64,000 nt of DNA from Aulostomus chinensis. Lineage: Eukaryota; Chordata; Actinopteri; Syngnathiformes; Aulostomidae. The notes beneath the pieces are model-generated. The model saw only the letters and a list, made by a program, of their open reading frames with translations. It was not told where the DNA came from and did not search any database. Position numbers and translations under genes: made by a program. The DNA lies in the NCBI GenBank assembly GCA_037954235.1, contig JBBMOA010000006.1, positions 29,989,041 through 30,053,040 of the forward strand, given 5' to 3'. Every line of letters starts with the position of its first letter. The first letter of the stretch is position 1. Shown here one piece after another: positions 35,435 through 47,249 of this stretch.

Positions 35435-37010
35435 GTCCATCAGAAACTCTGACGAAGCACTAAAATCACTGTTGGACAACTTTGACTTAATTATGCATCA
35501 CTGACATCTAACCGCTCTCTAGTCACATGACAACACAGCCGCTCGTTTCCTTCGCCCACGTTCTCTTGGTTCCGCTGGTAGATGTCAGGGTAGAACTAAA
35601 TGCACTAACGTACCGTAGAGCAAATCCCATCATCTACCTCTCTAGATGCATCCTCGCTGTGGTACAAGGAGAAACGTTAGCATGAACTCATCTGACGCAT
35701 GCTAACCCGGCTGCTGACACGCACCGTGGGTTTGTTTTGAAGTGTCGTGTTCGCAGTCTTGCAGTACCAGCACATGTATTTTTGTTCGTGCTAAAAGTAT
35801 TTGAAAGGGACTACTAATACTCGTGTATTTATACCGTTCGTCAAATCGGGAATCAGTGACTCGCATTTTAACAGGTGGAGTTGTGGGTGTTTTGGGGATA
35901 ACAAGTGTTTTTCCTCTGAGCGGAAAGCCGCCGTCTCAGTTTGCACGATGACAAGCGTGCCACCAGTGATGGCCTCAGCCTTTGCTCTGCATCCTGTCCT
36001 GAAATCACTGCTGCGGGTGACGTTTCCTCTTCAGGGGGACATGTTGCCTTTGCTTTTTTGCTTTGGGAATTCAAAAACTGGCGTGCGTGAGCCCTGGCTA
36101 GCGCTGCAGCACCGAGAGCAGCACAGGGATGCGCGGTACTGTCGCCATCACCGATGCGTGTACTTCTCACTCTTCATGCCAACTAACATTTCACTAGTTT
36201 TGCTTTGGTCCCCTGAAACATTCATGTTGCTACGTGTTGCCTTAGTTGACCCATTTCATGAAGGGCCTCAGAGTGTACAGTAATTGGACCTAAACACCCT
36301 TCAACAGGAAGTGGGGAGCCCTCTTTTCAAAATAAAGCATTTATTCTTTAGCCAACTTTTTTAATGACAGCCTAAGACATGAGAAACTTTCGAGAAAACC
36401 ATCTACAGCATGTGCAGAGTTTTAGGACTCGTCTTAATGGATTGTGTATTGTTTGTACAGTTCTTGTGACAGTTGCGTATTTTTCTGACAAGTAGAATAT
36501 TGAAAAGGCAGCCTTGCTAAAAATCTGTTGGCACACAAGAACAAAACACGACCGAGTCATTTAGTCCAATGCAAGCTGCTGAAACTGTGTAAACCAAAGC
36601 TTAAACAGTCTTATGCATTTTCTAGAATTCTCCATGTTGCTGCGACGTGTGTGTGTGGTAGAACCTTCCGTGACACACTCGTAACGTGCTGAAACTGCTG
36701 TGCATTCAAGTATTAGGCCTGTGCTTTTCTACACGTCACCGGGGCGACACGAGCCTGTCGTGATTTTGTAGATGGATTTTAAGAATGTGCTTTCTTCTGT
36801 GTGCACGTCGTCGTCTTGCCAAGTGTGTGTCGGTGTGAGAAGAGAAAACTTAAGAAAAATACTGCTTTTACATGTTTTGCTGTTGAGTTGTACCAATGAC
36901 TTGTTGGGGATGTTGCTGCCTAGAAGATGAAGTATGTATTTGCAACCTGAGCTCATGACTTTGGTGATATTTGTTATGCAAAATAAAATGTCTTGACAAC
37001 AAAAACTGAC
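35435..37010 (+). other. dgcr8 3'UTR with two poly(A) signals
   Basis: The untranslated tail runs from the stop codon to a strong AATAAA at 36982-36987. An earlier AATAAA at 36331-36336 could give a shorter transcript. No coding potential is seen. Confidence 0.7.
36982..36987 (+). terminator. dgcr8 distal poly(A) signal
   Basis: Canonical AATAAA, followed within 30 bp by a T/G-containing stretch. It lies only 66 bp from the trmt2a poly(A) signal on the other strand. Confidence 0.7.
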
Positions 37011-37053
37011 TGTCGGATGAAACGTCGAGGCCAGCAGTTTAGAGAGAAGCTCT

Positions 37054-37059
37054 TTTATT
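37054..37059 (-). terminator. trmt2a poly(A) signal
   Basis: TTTATT on the plus strand is AATAAA on the minus strand. It sits about 250 bp past the trmt2a stop codon, giving a short 3'UTR. Confidence 0.7.
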
Positions 37060-37306
37060 GGTCAAAGAAATCAGAAGCTTTAATACAGACAGGACAGTTT
37101 TAAGATGCAGCAAACAAAGACAACTGAAGCACTGACCGCTGTACGATCCGTTGTACTACTACAGTTCATATAGAGTACATGACAGGACCTGAGCCATCGC
37201 GGCGATGACAAACCTAGAAGCTGCTCTGACTTTAAGGACAGAGTCCCATGATCCATTTCCCTAAACCTGCACTGGGCTGCCGATCTAACGGCACCTGCTC
37301 CAAAGG

Positions 37307-40300
37307 CTAGGACCTGGTGTCTTCCTGTTGGTCCTGGGAGTTGTAGTCCACTCTCTCCAGCAGCAGAAGCATCTCCACGTGCATGGTCTGAGGGAACAGA
37401 TCCACGGCCATGGCTCGCACCGGGCGGAACGGGGCTCCGTGGACTCGGTTGGACGGCGCTCGGCACAGGCTGAAGAGAAGAACAACAGAGCGTCACAACT
37501 GAAACCAAAGCCCAGAACGTCGCTTTCATAAAGAACTCACTCAATGAAGTTGTTCATGGCCGCCTTAGCGTTGCACGCCACGTACACCAGCCGCTTCACG
37601 TGCTCCGCTCTTCTGATGGCGAGTATGACCTTGGTGTCTGTTCAGTAAAGACAACTCACGTCTCATCTCTGTGAGGGAGCTGATGGTGGTGTGTTTGGGG
37701 GTCTCTGTAACTCACGTAGGCCGGCCCTCGGGGGGTCCACTATGGCTGTGATGTTGGACGACACCAAGGCGTTGAGAATGTTGGGGAACACGTCCTCGGC
37801 TTTCCCGCAGTGAAACTCCACGTTACTGAGACCTTGAGGACGCACGCCAGAGAAGGTGAAGGAGGATTGGTCAGAGTTCTGATGAAGCCAGCAGATAAAT
37901 GAGCCACGTCTTCGCTCACCATTCAGCTTCGCGTTGACTTTGGCGTCCTCCACTGCTTCCTGACACAGCTCGACGCCAATCACCTTCTTCACCCTCTGAA
38001 GACAAAAGTCCCTGGCGTTCATCTTTCCACATCTCAAACGTTCAGACAAGCTTTTATTAGGCTCCGCCTACTAGAGAAGTCTGGCAGGTTAGGGCTGACG
38101 TCACCGGCGCTAAAGCCACATTCACACCGCAGCACACGACCCGGATAAAAGTGGGATGACACCACAAATCACACTGAGTCGGATCTTTCACATCAGATCC
38201 GAGTCACTTTCATCTGTGGATCTCAATCAGATGCGGATCAGGCATCGCAACGCCACCTCCGTCTGGACAGCCCACTGGGATTCCAGTGGTAAGGCGCCGA
38301 GGTCAAAGTAGATTATGTCCAGAAATTTTTGGATTAAATATTCCTGAGGCCTGCAAATCCCTTCACTCCTGCTCCGACATTCCAGACAAACACATTGTTC
38401 ATGGTTGTTTGTGTGATGCAGCTTCAACTTTAACCCTCTGACCCGGAAGGTGGCGGTAGTACGCAAAGATGGACGACAAATGAGAGGAAGCAGATTCCTG
38501 CCTTCAGCTGAACGCTACGATGCTGCATGACAACCGGGAATACGGCGCTTCTTCTGTGACTGATCTCCTGTGGCGTGATTGGCCGCCTCAGCATGACATC
38601 ATGGAATAGTGAATCAGCCTCCGATCACTCTTAACGTTGTGTCTCTGTCCCGTTCATGATTTTCTGATTTAAGCTGCTCGCTTCCATCACAGCTGTCTTT
38701 GCTGTAGGTCGCGTTCAGTGTGCGTCTGATGTTTTTAGCTTAGCTTCCTCGGGTAGGCAGGCAGGTTTGGTTCAAGTGTGACAGACGCGGTGCAGCACCT
38801 GACCTGGAGTGACAGAGCAGCTGGTGCAGCTTTAACATGCGACGGCAAACAGGCAGGGAGACGTTACCTTGGCCAGAGAGATGCCGATGGTTCCCGTCCC
38901 GCAGCACACATCCAAGACGGTGCTGTCCTGGTCCAGCTGAGCCCACTCCCCCACCGCCGAGTACAGAACCTCTGCTGCTCCTGTGTTGACCTGCCCGGGA
39001 ACACAAGCACCACTGTCACCATCCAGGGCAGGACGCTGGTGTGCTGCTTGACTACAGGAGGTTTATTACCTGGAAGAAGGAGTGAGGCGATATTCTGAAC
39101 TTCAGTCCGAGGAGCTCCTCGTGGATGCAGCCGTCTCCTGCCACCAGCTCACAGGGCAGGTCCTCGGGGCTCGGAGAAGTCCTCCACACAACAGCACAAC
39201 ACAGCCGCTCAGTGTCATGGACGGCAGGTCGAAGTTTAAATATCCAGCTCCCGGTCTCACCTTTGACCTTCTCTGACAAAGTAGAGGGAGGTCACGCCGC
39301 TGTCCCTCCCGTCTCCCTCGCTGAAGTACTTCTTCATGGAGCTCTTCAAGGCATCCAGCTCCTTTTCTTCAAGTTTCTAGAGATTTGAAGACGCGCAGGA
39401 GGTCAAACATTGGCGAGGACTCTCCTCAAACAGTTTGCAAACACGGCTGCATTAATACGCCACTGACGATCGTCCAGCGCGCCGGAGCAGGAGCTGAGGC
39501 GCTTTGGGTCGTCTGTCAACTGGTCGGCTGGTTAACTCCGCGCCTATTAGAGGCCTGGATGAAATTTATTATAATAAATTTAAAAATGATTTTGGGGGTC
39601 AAAGGTCACAGGGACAGACACACTTGTGCAGACTCGCTTGAACATTTGCACAACCGTTTCGGACAGTGCCTTTAAGTGGAAGCACGTGGACCGGTGGCCT
39701 CCAGCAGAGGCCAACCACCTCTGTCCCTGACAGATGAACCCGGGTCTCACTGCAGATACTGCACTGGGCGTGGACGACCATCCTGCTGTGCTTTTATTCA
39801 AAACAAAAACCCCTGAATGACCCCTAAAAGGCCAAGAAGTCTGAAGTGAAGGAAACGGTTTGAGTACCTGAGGGTTGAAGAACGCCACAGCCATGGCTTG
39901 CTTGGTCCTCGTGGTCCGGACCGTCAGCTGCTTCCAGTGTCCTTCGTACGTCTCAGGGCTGTAGACCGTGTACGGCGTCCTTCTGCAGGTGGAACACGTC
40001 AGAACGGGTGAAGTTCATCATCATGTTGCAAGCGTGTGTTCGTTCATTCATGGTGAAACTTGGTGTGTGTGTTGTTGGGGGGGGCACAATGGGGACTGCA
40101 CTCGTTATTTCAAAAAGAAATAAAATTCAAGGGGGCAGAATAGACCGAGTTCCACGCTGCTGAGAGTTCAAGTGTACCTGACGCTCCAGAACGTCCCACA
40201 GCTGCTCAGTAGGGGGCGCTACACTCAGGTTGCGCAGCAGTGAGGGAGGTAAAGAGTGAAGAACAAACCTGGGGTGTGTCAGTCCAACCTGTTTTATTAT

Positions 40301-41435
40301 CACCTGGGATTCTCGTGAGCGTGGAGGAATATCGTGATACCTGATGAACTCTTGAAAGGCGTTGACGACTCTCTTGGCCGTGGCTGAGACGTGGCACGTG
40401 TCCACTGGCCCGACCACGGCGCACGAGCCACCTTTGTACTTCCCCAGACGGAAACCAACGGTCTTATCTTCACCGTCGGCTCCCACAGAGATGAGGAACT
40501 CACACTTGTTCCGATACTCCGTCTGCCAACACACTCAGAGTTGGACGGGTTCCACAAAATAAAGTGATAAAAATGAACACACACACACACACACACACAC
40601 ACCTACCTGAGTAGGAGACGGTCGGATTGCTTCCAGAGGACAACACATTTTGTTGTACTTTCCTTTCTGAGCGAACAACCAGGGCAGCAGGGCTTTGTTG
40701 GTGCTGCCGATCTCTCTGAAAGCCAACCAGGAGAAGTATTCCTGAGTGTACTTCTACTGCAAACACCCCTGTAGTGGATGGACATGCATGTACTGTGGCC
40801 CGCTGATGTGTCTCAGGGACTCACTTGGCCAGCCTCTGCAGGACCCCCACCACCTCCTGCTCCTTCCTCCTCAGCTGCTCCTCATACGGGACCCTCCACA
40901 GGGGAGTCACCACGTTGGCGATCTGCACGCTCAGCGTCTCCTCCCCCTCGTCCCCCTCCGCTCGCTTGGGGGGAGGCTGCCCTCCTGCCGCACCTTCCCC
41001 CTCCTCCTGCTTTCTCTTCCTCAGGATGGGGTCGGCCTTGGGCTTGGCCAGCCTGACGCTCAGCACCTGACCCTTCCACTGCACGCCGTGCACCAGCCTC
41101 ATGGCCTTGTCGCGCTCCTCCTCGTTCCTGAAGGTGACAAACGCGAACGTCTGGCGTCCAAACAGCTTGATCTTGTGCGGGTTGAGGCTGTGCTTGGCCA
41201 GGAACTTCTTCAGGTCGTTGAAGCCGATGAACTTGGGCAGGTTTCTGATCTCCACTTTGTAGATCTCAGATGTGAAGAGATCCGTCTGGATGTAGCGGTA
41301 CATGCTGGGGTCAGAGGTCGCCGCCTCCTCTCCCTCTGTCCTGACATCGTTTGTGGAGTCCCTGGGGAGGTCAGCGGGGTTCTCCTCCTTCTGAGGAGGT
41401 GTCTCCGTGTCGGGGCTGCTGCTAGCCTCTGCCAT
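37307..41435 (-). CDS. trmt2a: TRMT2A, tRNA (uracil-5-)-methyltransferase, complete
   Basis: Eleven coding exons, in transcript order: 41435-40825, 40715-40607, 40522-40341, 39982-39868, 39376-39261, 39181-39070, 38990-38868, 37995-37920, 37832-37716, 37637-37541, 37469-37307. All are GT-AG and in frame, giving 606 aa (human 625). It makes 5-methyluridine, mainly at U54 of cytosolic tRNA, using S-adenosylmethionine. An acidic N-terminus leads to an RRM at about 58-135 (VEIRNLPKFIGFNDLKKFL, TFAFVTF). The class I methyltransferase domain has motif I VLDVCCGTGTIG at about 440-451 and DPPRAGL at 514-520. The catalytic Cys lies in YVACNAKAA (about residue 542), and FPQTMHVEML follows. The usual text around that Cys is SCNP, so ACNA is unusual. 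The gene shares its upstream region with ranbp1 and is tail-to-tail with dgcr8. Confidence 0.96.
37996..38867 (-). other. trmt2a intron between the exons coding motif I and VKKVIGVEL
   Basis: 872 bp, the longest intron between trmt2a coding exons. Part of it (about 38105-38240) has a 'cacattcacaccgcagcaca' and repeated 'ggatc' look reminiscent of a degraded short transposon, but no paired ends could be defined. Confidence 0.45.
40577..40602. repeat. (CA)n microsatellite at a trmt2a splice donor
   Basis: On the transcript strand the donor reads CAG|gtaggtgtgtgtg..., so the GT repeat begins within 6 bases of the splice site. The whole intron (40523-40606) is only 84 bp. Confidence 0.85.
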
Positions 41436-42110
41436 GGTGCTGCCAGGGGGTAAAACAACTTTTTCAGCTCACTGAGTCTCTCTTGTTGATTTGATTTGTT
41501 AAGACTGAGGCCAAGTCTATATCTAAAGACAACCACCACGGTCTGTGGCCTCTAATTATCTTTGTGGAGATAAATCACATTCATCTAAACTCCCTTTAGT
41601 GAATTTCATCGGTAGAAGTTGGCAGGTCATCCACTCAGATTTAAAGCTCAAACTCTGGACTGCTGTGCAGGCTGGCACAGCTGCCGGTAACCTTCTTGAA
41701 GCTCAGCTGCCTTGAAATTTGGAGTTTCTCAGCTTTTTATTTACAGATGGGGGCTCGTGCAGAACAGCAAAGCCTCAAACTAATAAACGACTCCGGAAAA
41801 CAGCAAGAAACAGCTCGCAAGGTGAAGGAGTGAAGGAGGCGCCTGCCTGCGGGGTCACATAACCACAGTCCTGACTGGAGGAGCCGCTGGCAGCTTTAGC
41901 TAACAGTTAGCTAAACACTAAACCTAGGAGTGACGATGCTGCGTTCAAAGTTGTAGGAGAAAAAATGAGAAAAGAGTTCTGAAGGTAGAATGAAGCACAG
42001 CTTCAGTCGCGATTACTGTTTCACACTGCAACTGTACAACCAGACCACGTCTCACCTCCTTGCGTCCACTTCTCACTGAGGCGGTCAGAGCGCTGCCATG
42101 TTGATGTAAC
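41436..42110 (-). other. trmt2a 5'UTR intron and non-coding first exon
   Basis: On the minus strand an acceptor 'ccccctggcag' lies just before the leader 'caccATG'. A likely donor 'aaggag|gtgagacg' lies near 42055, in front of 'caacatggcagcgc', which resembles a YY1-type start element near 42090-42105. This fits a short non-coding first exon. No other coding sequence is seen. Confidence 0.5.
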
Positions 42111-42653
<543 letters not shown>

Positions 42654-45600
42654 ATGGCAGATCCGAAGGTGAGATGATGGGTTTTGGGCCCTCGCCCGCG
42701 CTCTGGTTCCTCTGTGCTCGGAATTTTTGGTCAGCCGTGAGTGATTAACCGCCTAACGTCGTAAAAGTTTGTTAGGGGAGCTACGTGCCAAACATGCCGC
42801 TACGGTGAGGCTGCTGTACCGATCTAAAGGTTAATTGGTGTTTCCGAAAAGCTTGTGGTGAAGACGAAAAGCTGCCTGGCAGGTGACGTTAAAACTCCGT
42901 AATGTTTGCCCGCTTCTGCGCGTCTCGTCGGAGTTGCAATGATGAGCTGAGGAGTGCAGCAAGCCAGCATGTTAGCGTAGCTACACCCCTCCAGGTTTAG
43001 CTGGCCGGGGGAGCCGGAGCTTTTAACCATCGCGTTCCATGGGCAGTCGGTCATTTGGTCGGTAAGGCGCGTAGTCCGCTAGCTCGGGTACATGAAGTTA
43101 GCCTGCTGCCTTTGTCTCCCAAGCACAGCGCTTGCTAGCACAAGTGGGCTAATGCTAGCATCAACAGCGGGCGCTGGACGCAGGGCGGTCTGATAAACTA
43201 CAGAACAGATTCTCGCCGCACGGATTAATGGCTAGCAACAAAAGCACGTCACCCAAGTTGCGAGCTAACTCACCGCGCTGAACGATGGACTAGCCCTTAG
43301 CCAACAGCTCGTAGCTCTCAACTCTTAGCCCTTAGCTCTGGACTAGCTCGCTGAGGCCTCCGCGCCGAGCATGCAACTTCTCAGCGAGTCCGTGAAACAA
43401 AGTTGATGGTGTTCACCGGCTCCACGGCGGTATGACACAGCTGCACCCACGCTAACTCTGTAAAACACCGGCCTCCTCGTGGGAGCCGGCGATGATTCCA
43501 GAAGTGTTGAACTCTTCTGTGACCGCAGCGACCCTCCGCTGACCCGCCTAGCCAACGCGCTACCCCGCAGACGTTCCCGCTGGGTTTCCCTCGTGAGGAG
43601 ACAGACCCCCAGCACGTGCTTGTTAGTTTTGTGCTATACCCTCAAACTTCTTGTCTCGTGACTTGTTCACGTCGGTGTCCTCGGCGGGCATCGCTGAGGA
43701 AGCAGCGCAGTAGGTCCCAGCCAATTGTTCCCGCATCAGTGGGACCACCCAGCCCCATCTTGCATGTCAGGTGCTTGGCTCAGCAACAGCCAGATACAGA
43801 AGGCTTTACTGGTGCCCCCTACAAAAAGCTGTACTTAACCAGTGAGCTCTTTAAATCCCTGGATTGAGCCATTTGTTGCCTGCTGGCTGGTTGTCAGGAC
43901 GCATTTTGCGCCAATGAGATTTAAAGAATCTCTGAACAGTAAAAGTGCTTCCTCTGGGTGTCTCCCACAGACGAGACCAGTTCGTCCTGTTTGGCACTGA
44001 CTCTTGCTTTTTTGTGTTTAACACAGGACCAGGAAGACCACGACACCTCTGTAGACGGTGCAGAGGACTCCAATCATGATCCTCACTTTGAGCCAATCGT
44101 GTCCCTTCCTGAGCAGGACGTGAAAACATTAGAGGAGGACGAGGAGGAACTCTTCAAAATGTAAGTGGCTCTAATTACCTCGTCACAGAGTCAAGAGTCA
44201 GCATGCGACGGGCCAGCTTGGTTCGTCGTTACTGGTGGCGTCTGGTCAGTGAAGCCTGCTCTTTATTTGTCAGGCGGGCTAAACTGTATCGGTTTGCCTC
44301 TGAGAACGACCCCCCGGAATGGAAGGAGAGAGGCACCGGTGACGTCAAGCTGCTGAAACACAAAGAGAAGGGCTCGATCCGCCTCCTGATGAGAAGAGAC
44401 CGAACTTTGAAAATTTGTGCCAATCATCACAGTGAGTGGAAGCGTTAACGTCCTTCTCTACAACACAAGCAAAGCTAACAGTAAAAGCAGATGCTTCCCT
44501 GAGTGAAAAATCAGCCTCTTTCTTGGTGAATGTGTCATCTGTTGAGTAGAGGATGCAGAACTCGCGCTCTCACATGTACTCGTGTTCCTGTCTTCATCCG
44601 CTAATCTCGCTCTGCTCTTGTGAACTCCAGTTGTACCTATGATGGAGCTGAAGCCCAACGCCGGCAGCGACAGAGCCTGGGTGTGGAACACACTCGCCGA
44701 TTACGCTGATGAGTGCCCCAAGCCGGAACTCCTGGCAATACGGTTTTTAAATGCAGAAAGTAAGTTCGGTCCTCATCAGTTGCAGACAGTGGAAGGTGTT
44801 TGTAGAGGTCACGTGATGGTGACACCTACTTCCTGCAACTTAAGCCAGTCCAGCATTCTCATTGGTCGCTTGTGTGATGTGACAGTACCCTGTTGTGTTG
44901 TGTTGACAGATGCTCAGAAGTTCAAGGTGAAGTTCGATGAGTGTAAGGAGGAGGTCAAAAAAACTGGAGAGGGATCAGGTATGAAAACTTGACACTAAAA
45001 TGCGCGGAGCATTTTGATGGTGGTTTGAATACTTGGTGTTGCACAGTCAGAAACAGGGGGTGGGGGTGTTGAATCTAAAAATGTAGGAGAAGTCATGAAG
45101 ATTTTCAAGTCCGTGCTGCTCAGTTGAGACGGAGATCTCAGTTGATATTAATTTGTTAGGATGTCTGAAGCATCAGAGCGTTGTGCGTGTCGTCTGTTGT
45201 AGTCCAGCTGGTCGATCCTGGGGTCTGAGGACGTCCCCACGAGGCTGCTGAAGTGCAGGGGTGTTGGTGGAACAGCCACCAACCCTGTTCTTTTCCACAG
45301 GAATGATTTCCAGCAGTGTTGCAGCACACGTTCAGAATCAGAACTGTCGCTGTCTTTGTTTAGCCGTTTTTAAAATGGGGGTTCAGCGGCTCAGGCGCGG
45401 GGGTGCAGGCTCACTCTGTCCCTGGCTGCTCTCTCCAGCTGGGGACTTTTTCTGTCTGCCACATGAACACGCAGAATGTAACACCTGACTGGCTCTCCTG
45501 AGAGCCAGTGGCAGTTGTGTTCTGCTACATCTCGGTATCAGGGCCCATGAATGGGAATCTAGCGGCAGTGTGAGGAGGTGAGATCTTCCTTAGGGTTGAG

Positions 45601-45819
45601 ACGTTCTCTCAGGAGAACCGTCTCTGGACCGGCCGCTGCTGGCGCTATGCTAACAACCTGTATTGTTCTGCCACAGGCAACACTGATAGTGCAAACAAAG
45701 TGGTGGAGAAGCTGGAGGAACTCTCTGTAAAAGACGAGGTGTCAGAGAAAAAGGAAGACAAGAAGAAGACTGAGAAGAAAGAAGATGAGAAAAAGGAGGT
45801 GAACGCAGAGAAGAATTGA
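42654..45819 (+). CDS. ranbp1: RANBP1, Ran-binding protein 1, complete
   Basis: Six coding exons: 42654-42668, 44027-44160, 44274-44431, 44631-44759, 44910-44978, 45677-45819. All are in frame and give 215 aa (human 201). The first coding exon holds only MADPK. The Ran-binding domain spans about residues 28-160, with the signature stretches LFKMRAKLYRFASENDPPEW, ERGTGDVKLLKHKEKGSIR and NAGSDRAWVWNTLADYADE. It binds Ran-GTP in the cytoplasm and helps RanGAP trigger GTP hydrolysis, so releasing export complexes. After the domain, VVEKLEELSVKDE matches the leucine-rich nuclear export signal of the mammalian protein. The Lys/Glu-rich tail is longer than in human. The divergent E2F-like promoter suggests cell-cycle control, as known for mammals. 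Confidence 0.97.
42669..44026 (+). other. ranbp1 intron 1
   Basis: 1.36 kb and CpG-rich at its left end (a continuation of the promoter island), with many 'gctagc'/'ttagc' motifs. No exon or element is recognised. Confidence 0.6.
44979..45676 (+). other. ranbp1 intron 5
   Basis: 698 bp, unique, nothing recognisable. Confidence 0.6.
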
Positions 45820-47160
45820 GAAAGAACTTGCTTTGCTGATCTCCAGTTTATCTGTTTTTCCTCTTTTTCTACAATAGACTCTTAAGTGAACTGAATTTGG
45901 ACACTTGCATATTAGGTTTTTTATGATCTGTTTTGCCTCAAGATCACAAGTCCTTGATGCCACTGGGGGAAAAACAGTGATTATGAAAAAAAGAAGCCCA
46001 TTCCCTTCCACCCCCTTTTCCTCTTCACACCACTGGAATGCTCCACTTTCCATCCTGGTCATCTGCGTTTCAATGTTACTATTGACAAACTGTGAAAAGA
46101 GGCTTGTGATAGTGATAATTCCCACATTGGGCTTTTTTGTTTTATTATTCTGAAGCAGGGTTTGTTTGTAGGGGGTGAGGATAACGTAGCCTGCTTGGTA
46201 GCAGCACAGGGTCCGGGTCTAGGCGCTATGGAGGTGCGTTTGAGATCTCAGATCTCATGATGCATCTCAGGGGGCCTTCTCACCCTGTCCACTAACCACA
46301 CTTCCTTCCACTGCTTGAAACATCAGGGAAGGTGGACGCCTTGTAGTAGAAGTTCCATCTCATCGGTTCTGTCGAGGACTGATCAGAAGACGGACCCCCT
46401 CCAGACAGTTGAGGGGCATCAGATGCACTTAGTTTAGCAGTTTGTTTCTTTTTTGTTTTACTATCCGAAGAGTCTAAAGTCAACCGTTCAGCAGAGTTCG
46501 GTGCAGCTACACTCTGACTTAAAGGAACATGCCAGCTTTTTTTTTTGGAAATATGTTCATCGTTTTCTCCTAAATCAGACAGGAAGCTAGAGACCCCTCC
46601 CTCTGTCCTCTGTGCAGCGTCAGGGAGCCGAGGCTCCTGCTAGTTAGCTTGCTATCATGATTGGTAGTGGATGGGCCGGTTAGCATCCTGCTGCTCCACC
46701 TGCAGTTCCTCCTCTGTGTTGTTGTGCATATAAACAGTCCAGGATGTTGGTTTGTCCTGAGGTCATCGTCCTCCATCCTCTTACCTTAACGGCTTTGTAT
46801 CCAAATCTAAGATTCCAGCAGTATCGTCGTGTCATCTGGCTCTGGGAAGGATGTTGAATTAGGAGATTCCCCCCCAAAGTTGGCGTGTTCCTTCAAGTTC
46901 CTCACCAGGAACCAAGTTTGTGTTCTTGAGATCTTAACATTCCCAGACTTAACGCATGTCGAGTCAGTGTGCCCGTCTGATCTGTCTCCACCCCCACCCC
47001 TGCTCTTCCCACTAACTGAGTTCCTAACCCTGCCTCTGAAGTGCATCCAAGTGCCAGTGCATCTGTAAATACATGTACATGGATGAAATGTTACTTCTCA
47101 TTTGCACTCAAATGACTTGAAATATTTCCTCCACCTTCGAATAAAACGCTGTCAAAGACC
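45820..47160 (+). other. ranbp1 3'UTR
   Basis: AT-leaning untranslated tail ending near the AATAAA at 47140-47145. The short open frames on either strand have no family match. Confidence 0.65.
47140..47145 (+). terminator. ranbp1 poly(A) signal
   Basis: Canonical AATAAA ('ttcgaataaaacgctg'), 1.3 kb past the stop codon. Confidence 0.7.
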
Positions 47161-47249
47161 ACACGTGCATTGGGAGAAACATGTTTTTCTTTGATTGCTG
47201 TTCAGACATCAGTCGGCATCCAGGCTGCTGTATTAACGAGTCATTTGCT

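Noticed and set aside
38105..38240. Possible degraded short transposon in a trmt2a intron
   Set aside because: 'Cacattcacaccgc' and repeated GGATC look transposon-like, but no paired ends or target duplication could be set.
40746..41453. 235-codon frame on the plus strand, Leu/Arg-rich
   Set aside because: It is the antisense shadow of the first trmt2a coding exon, which has clear family motifs and splice junctions.
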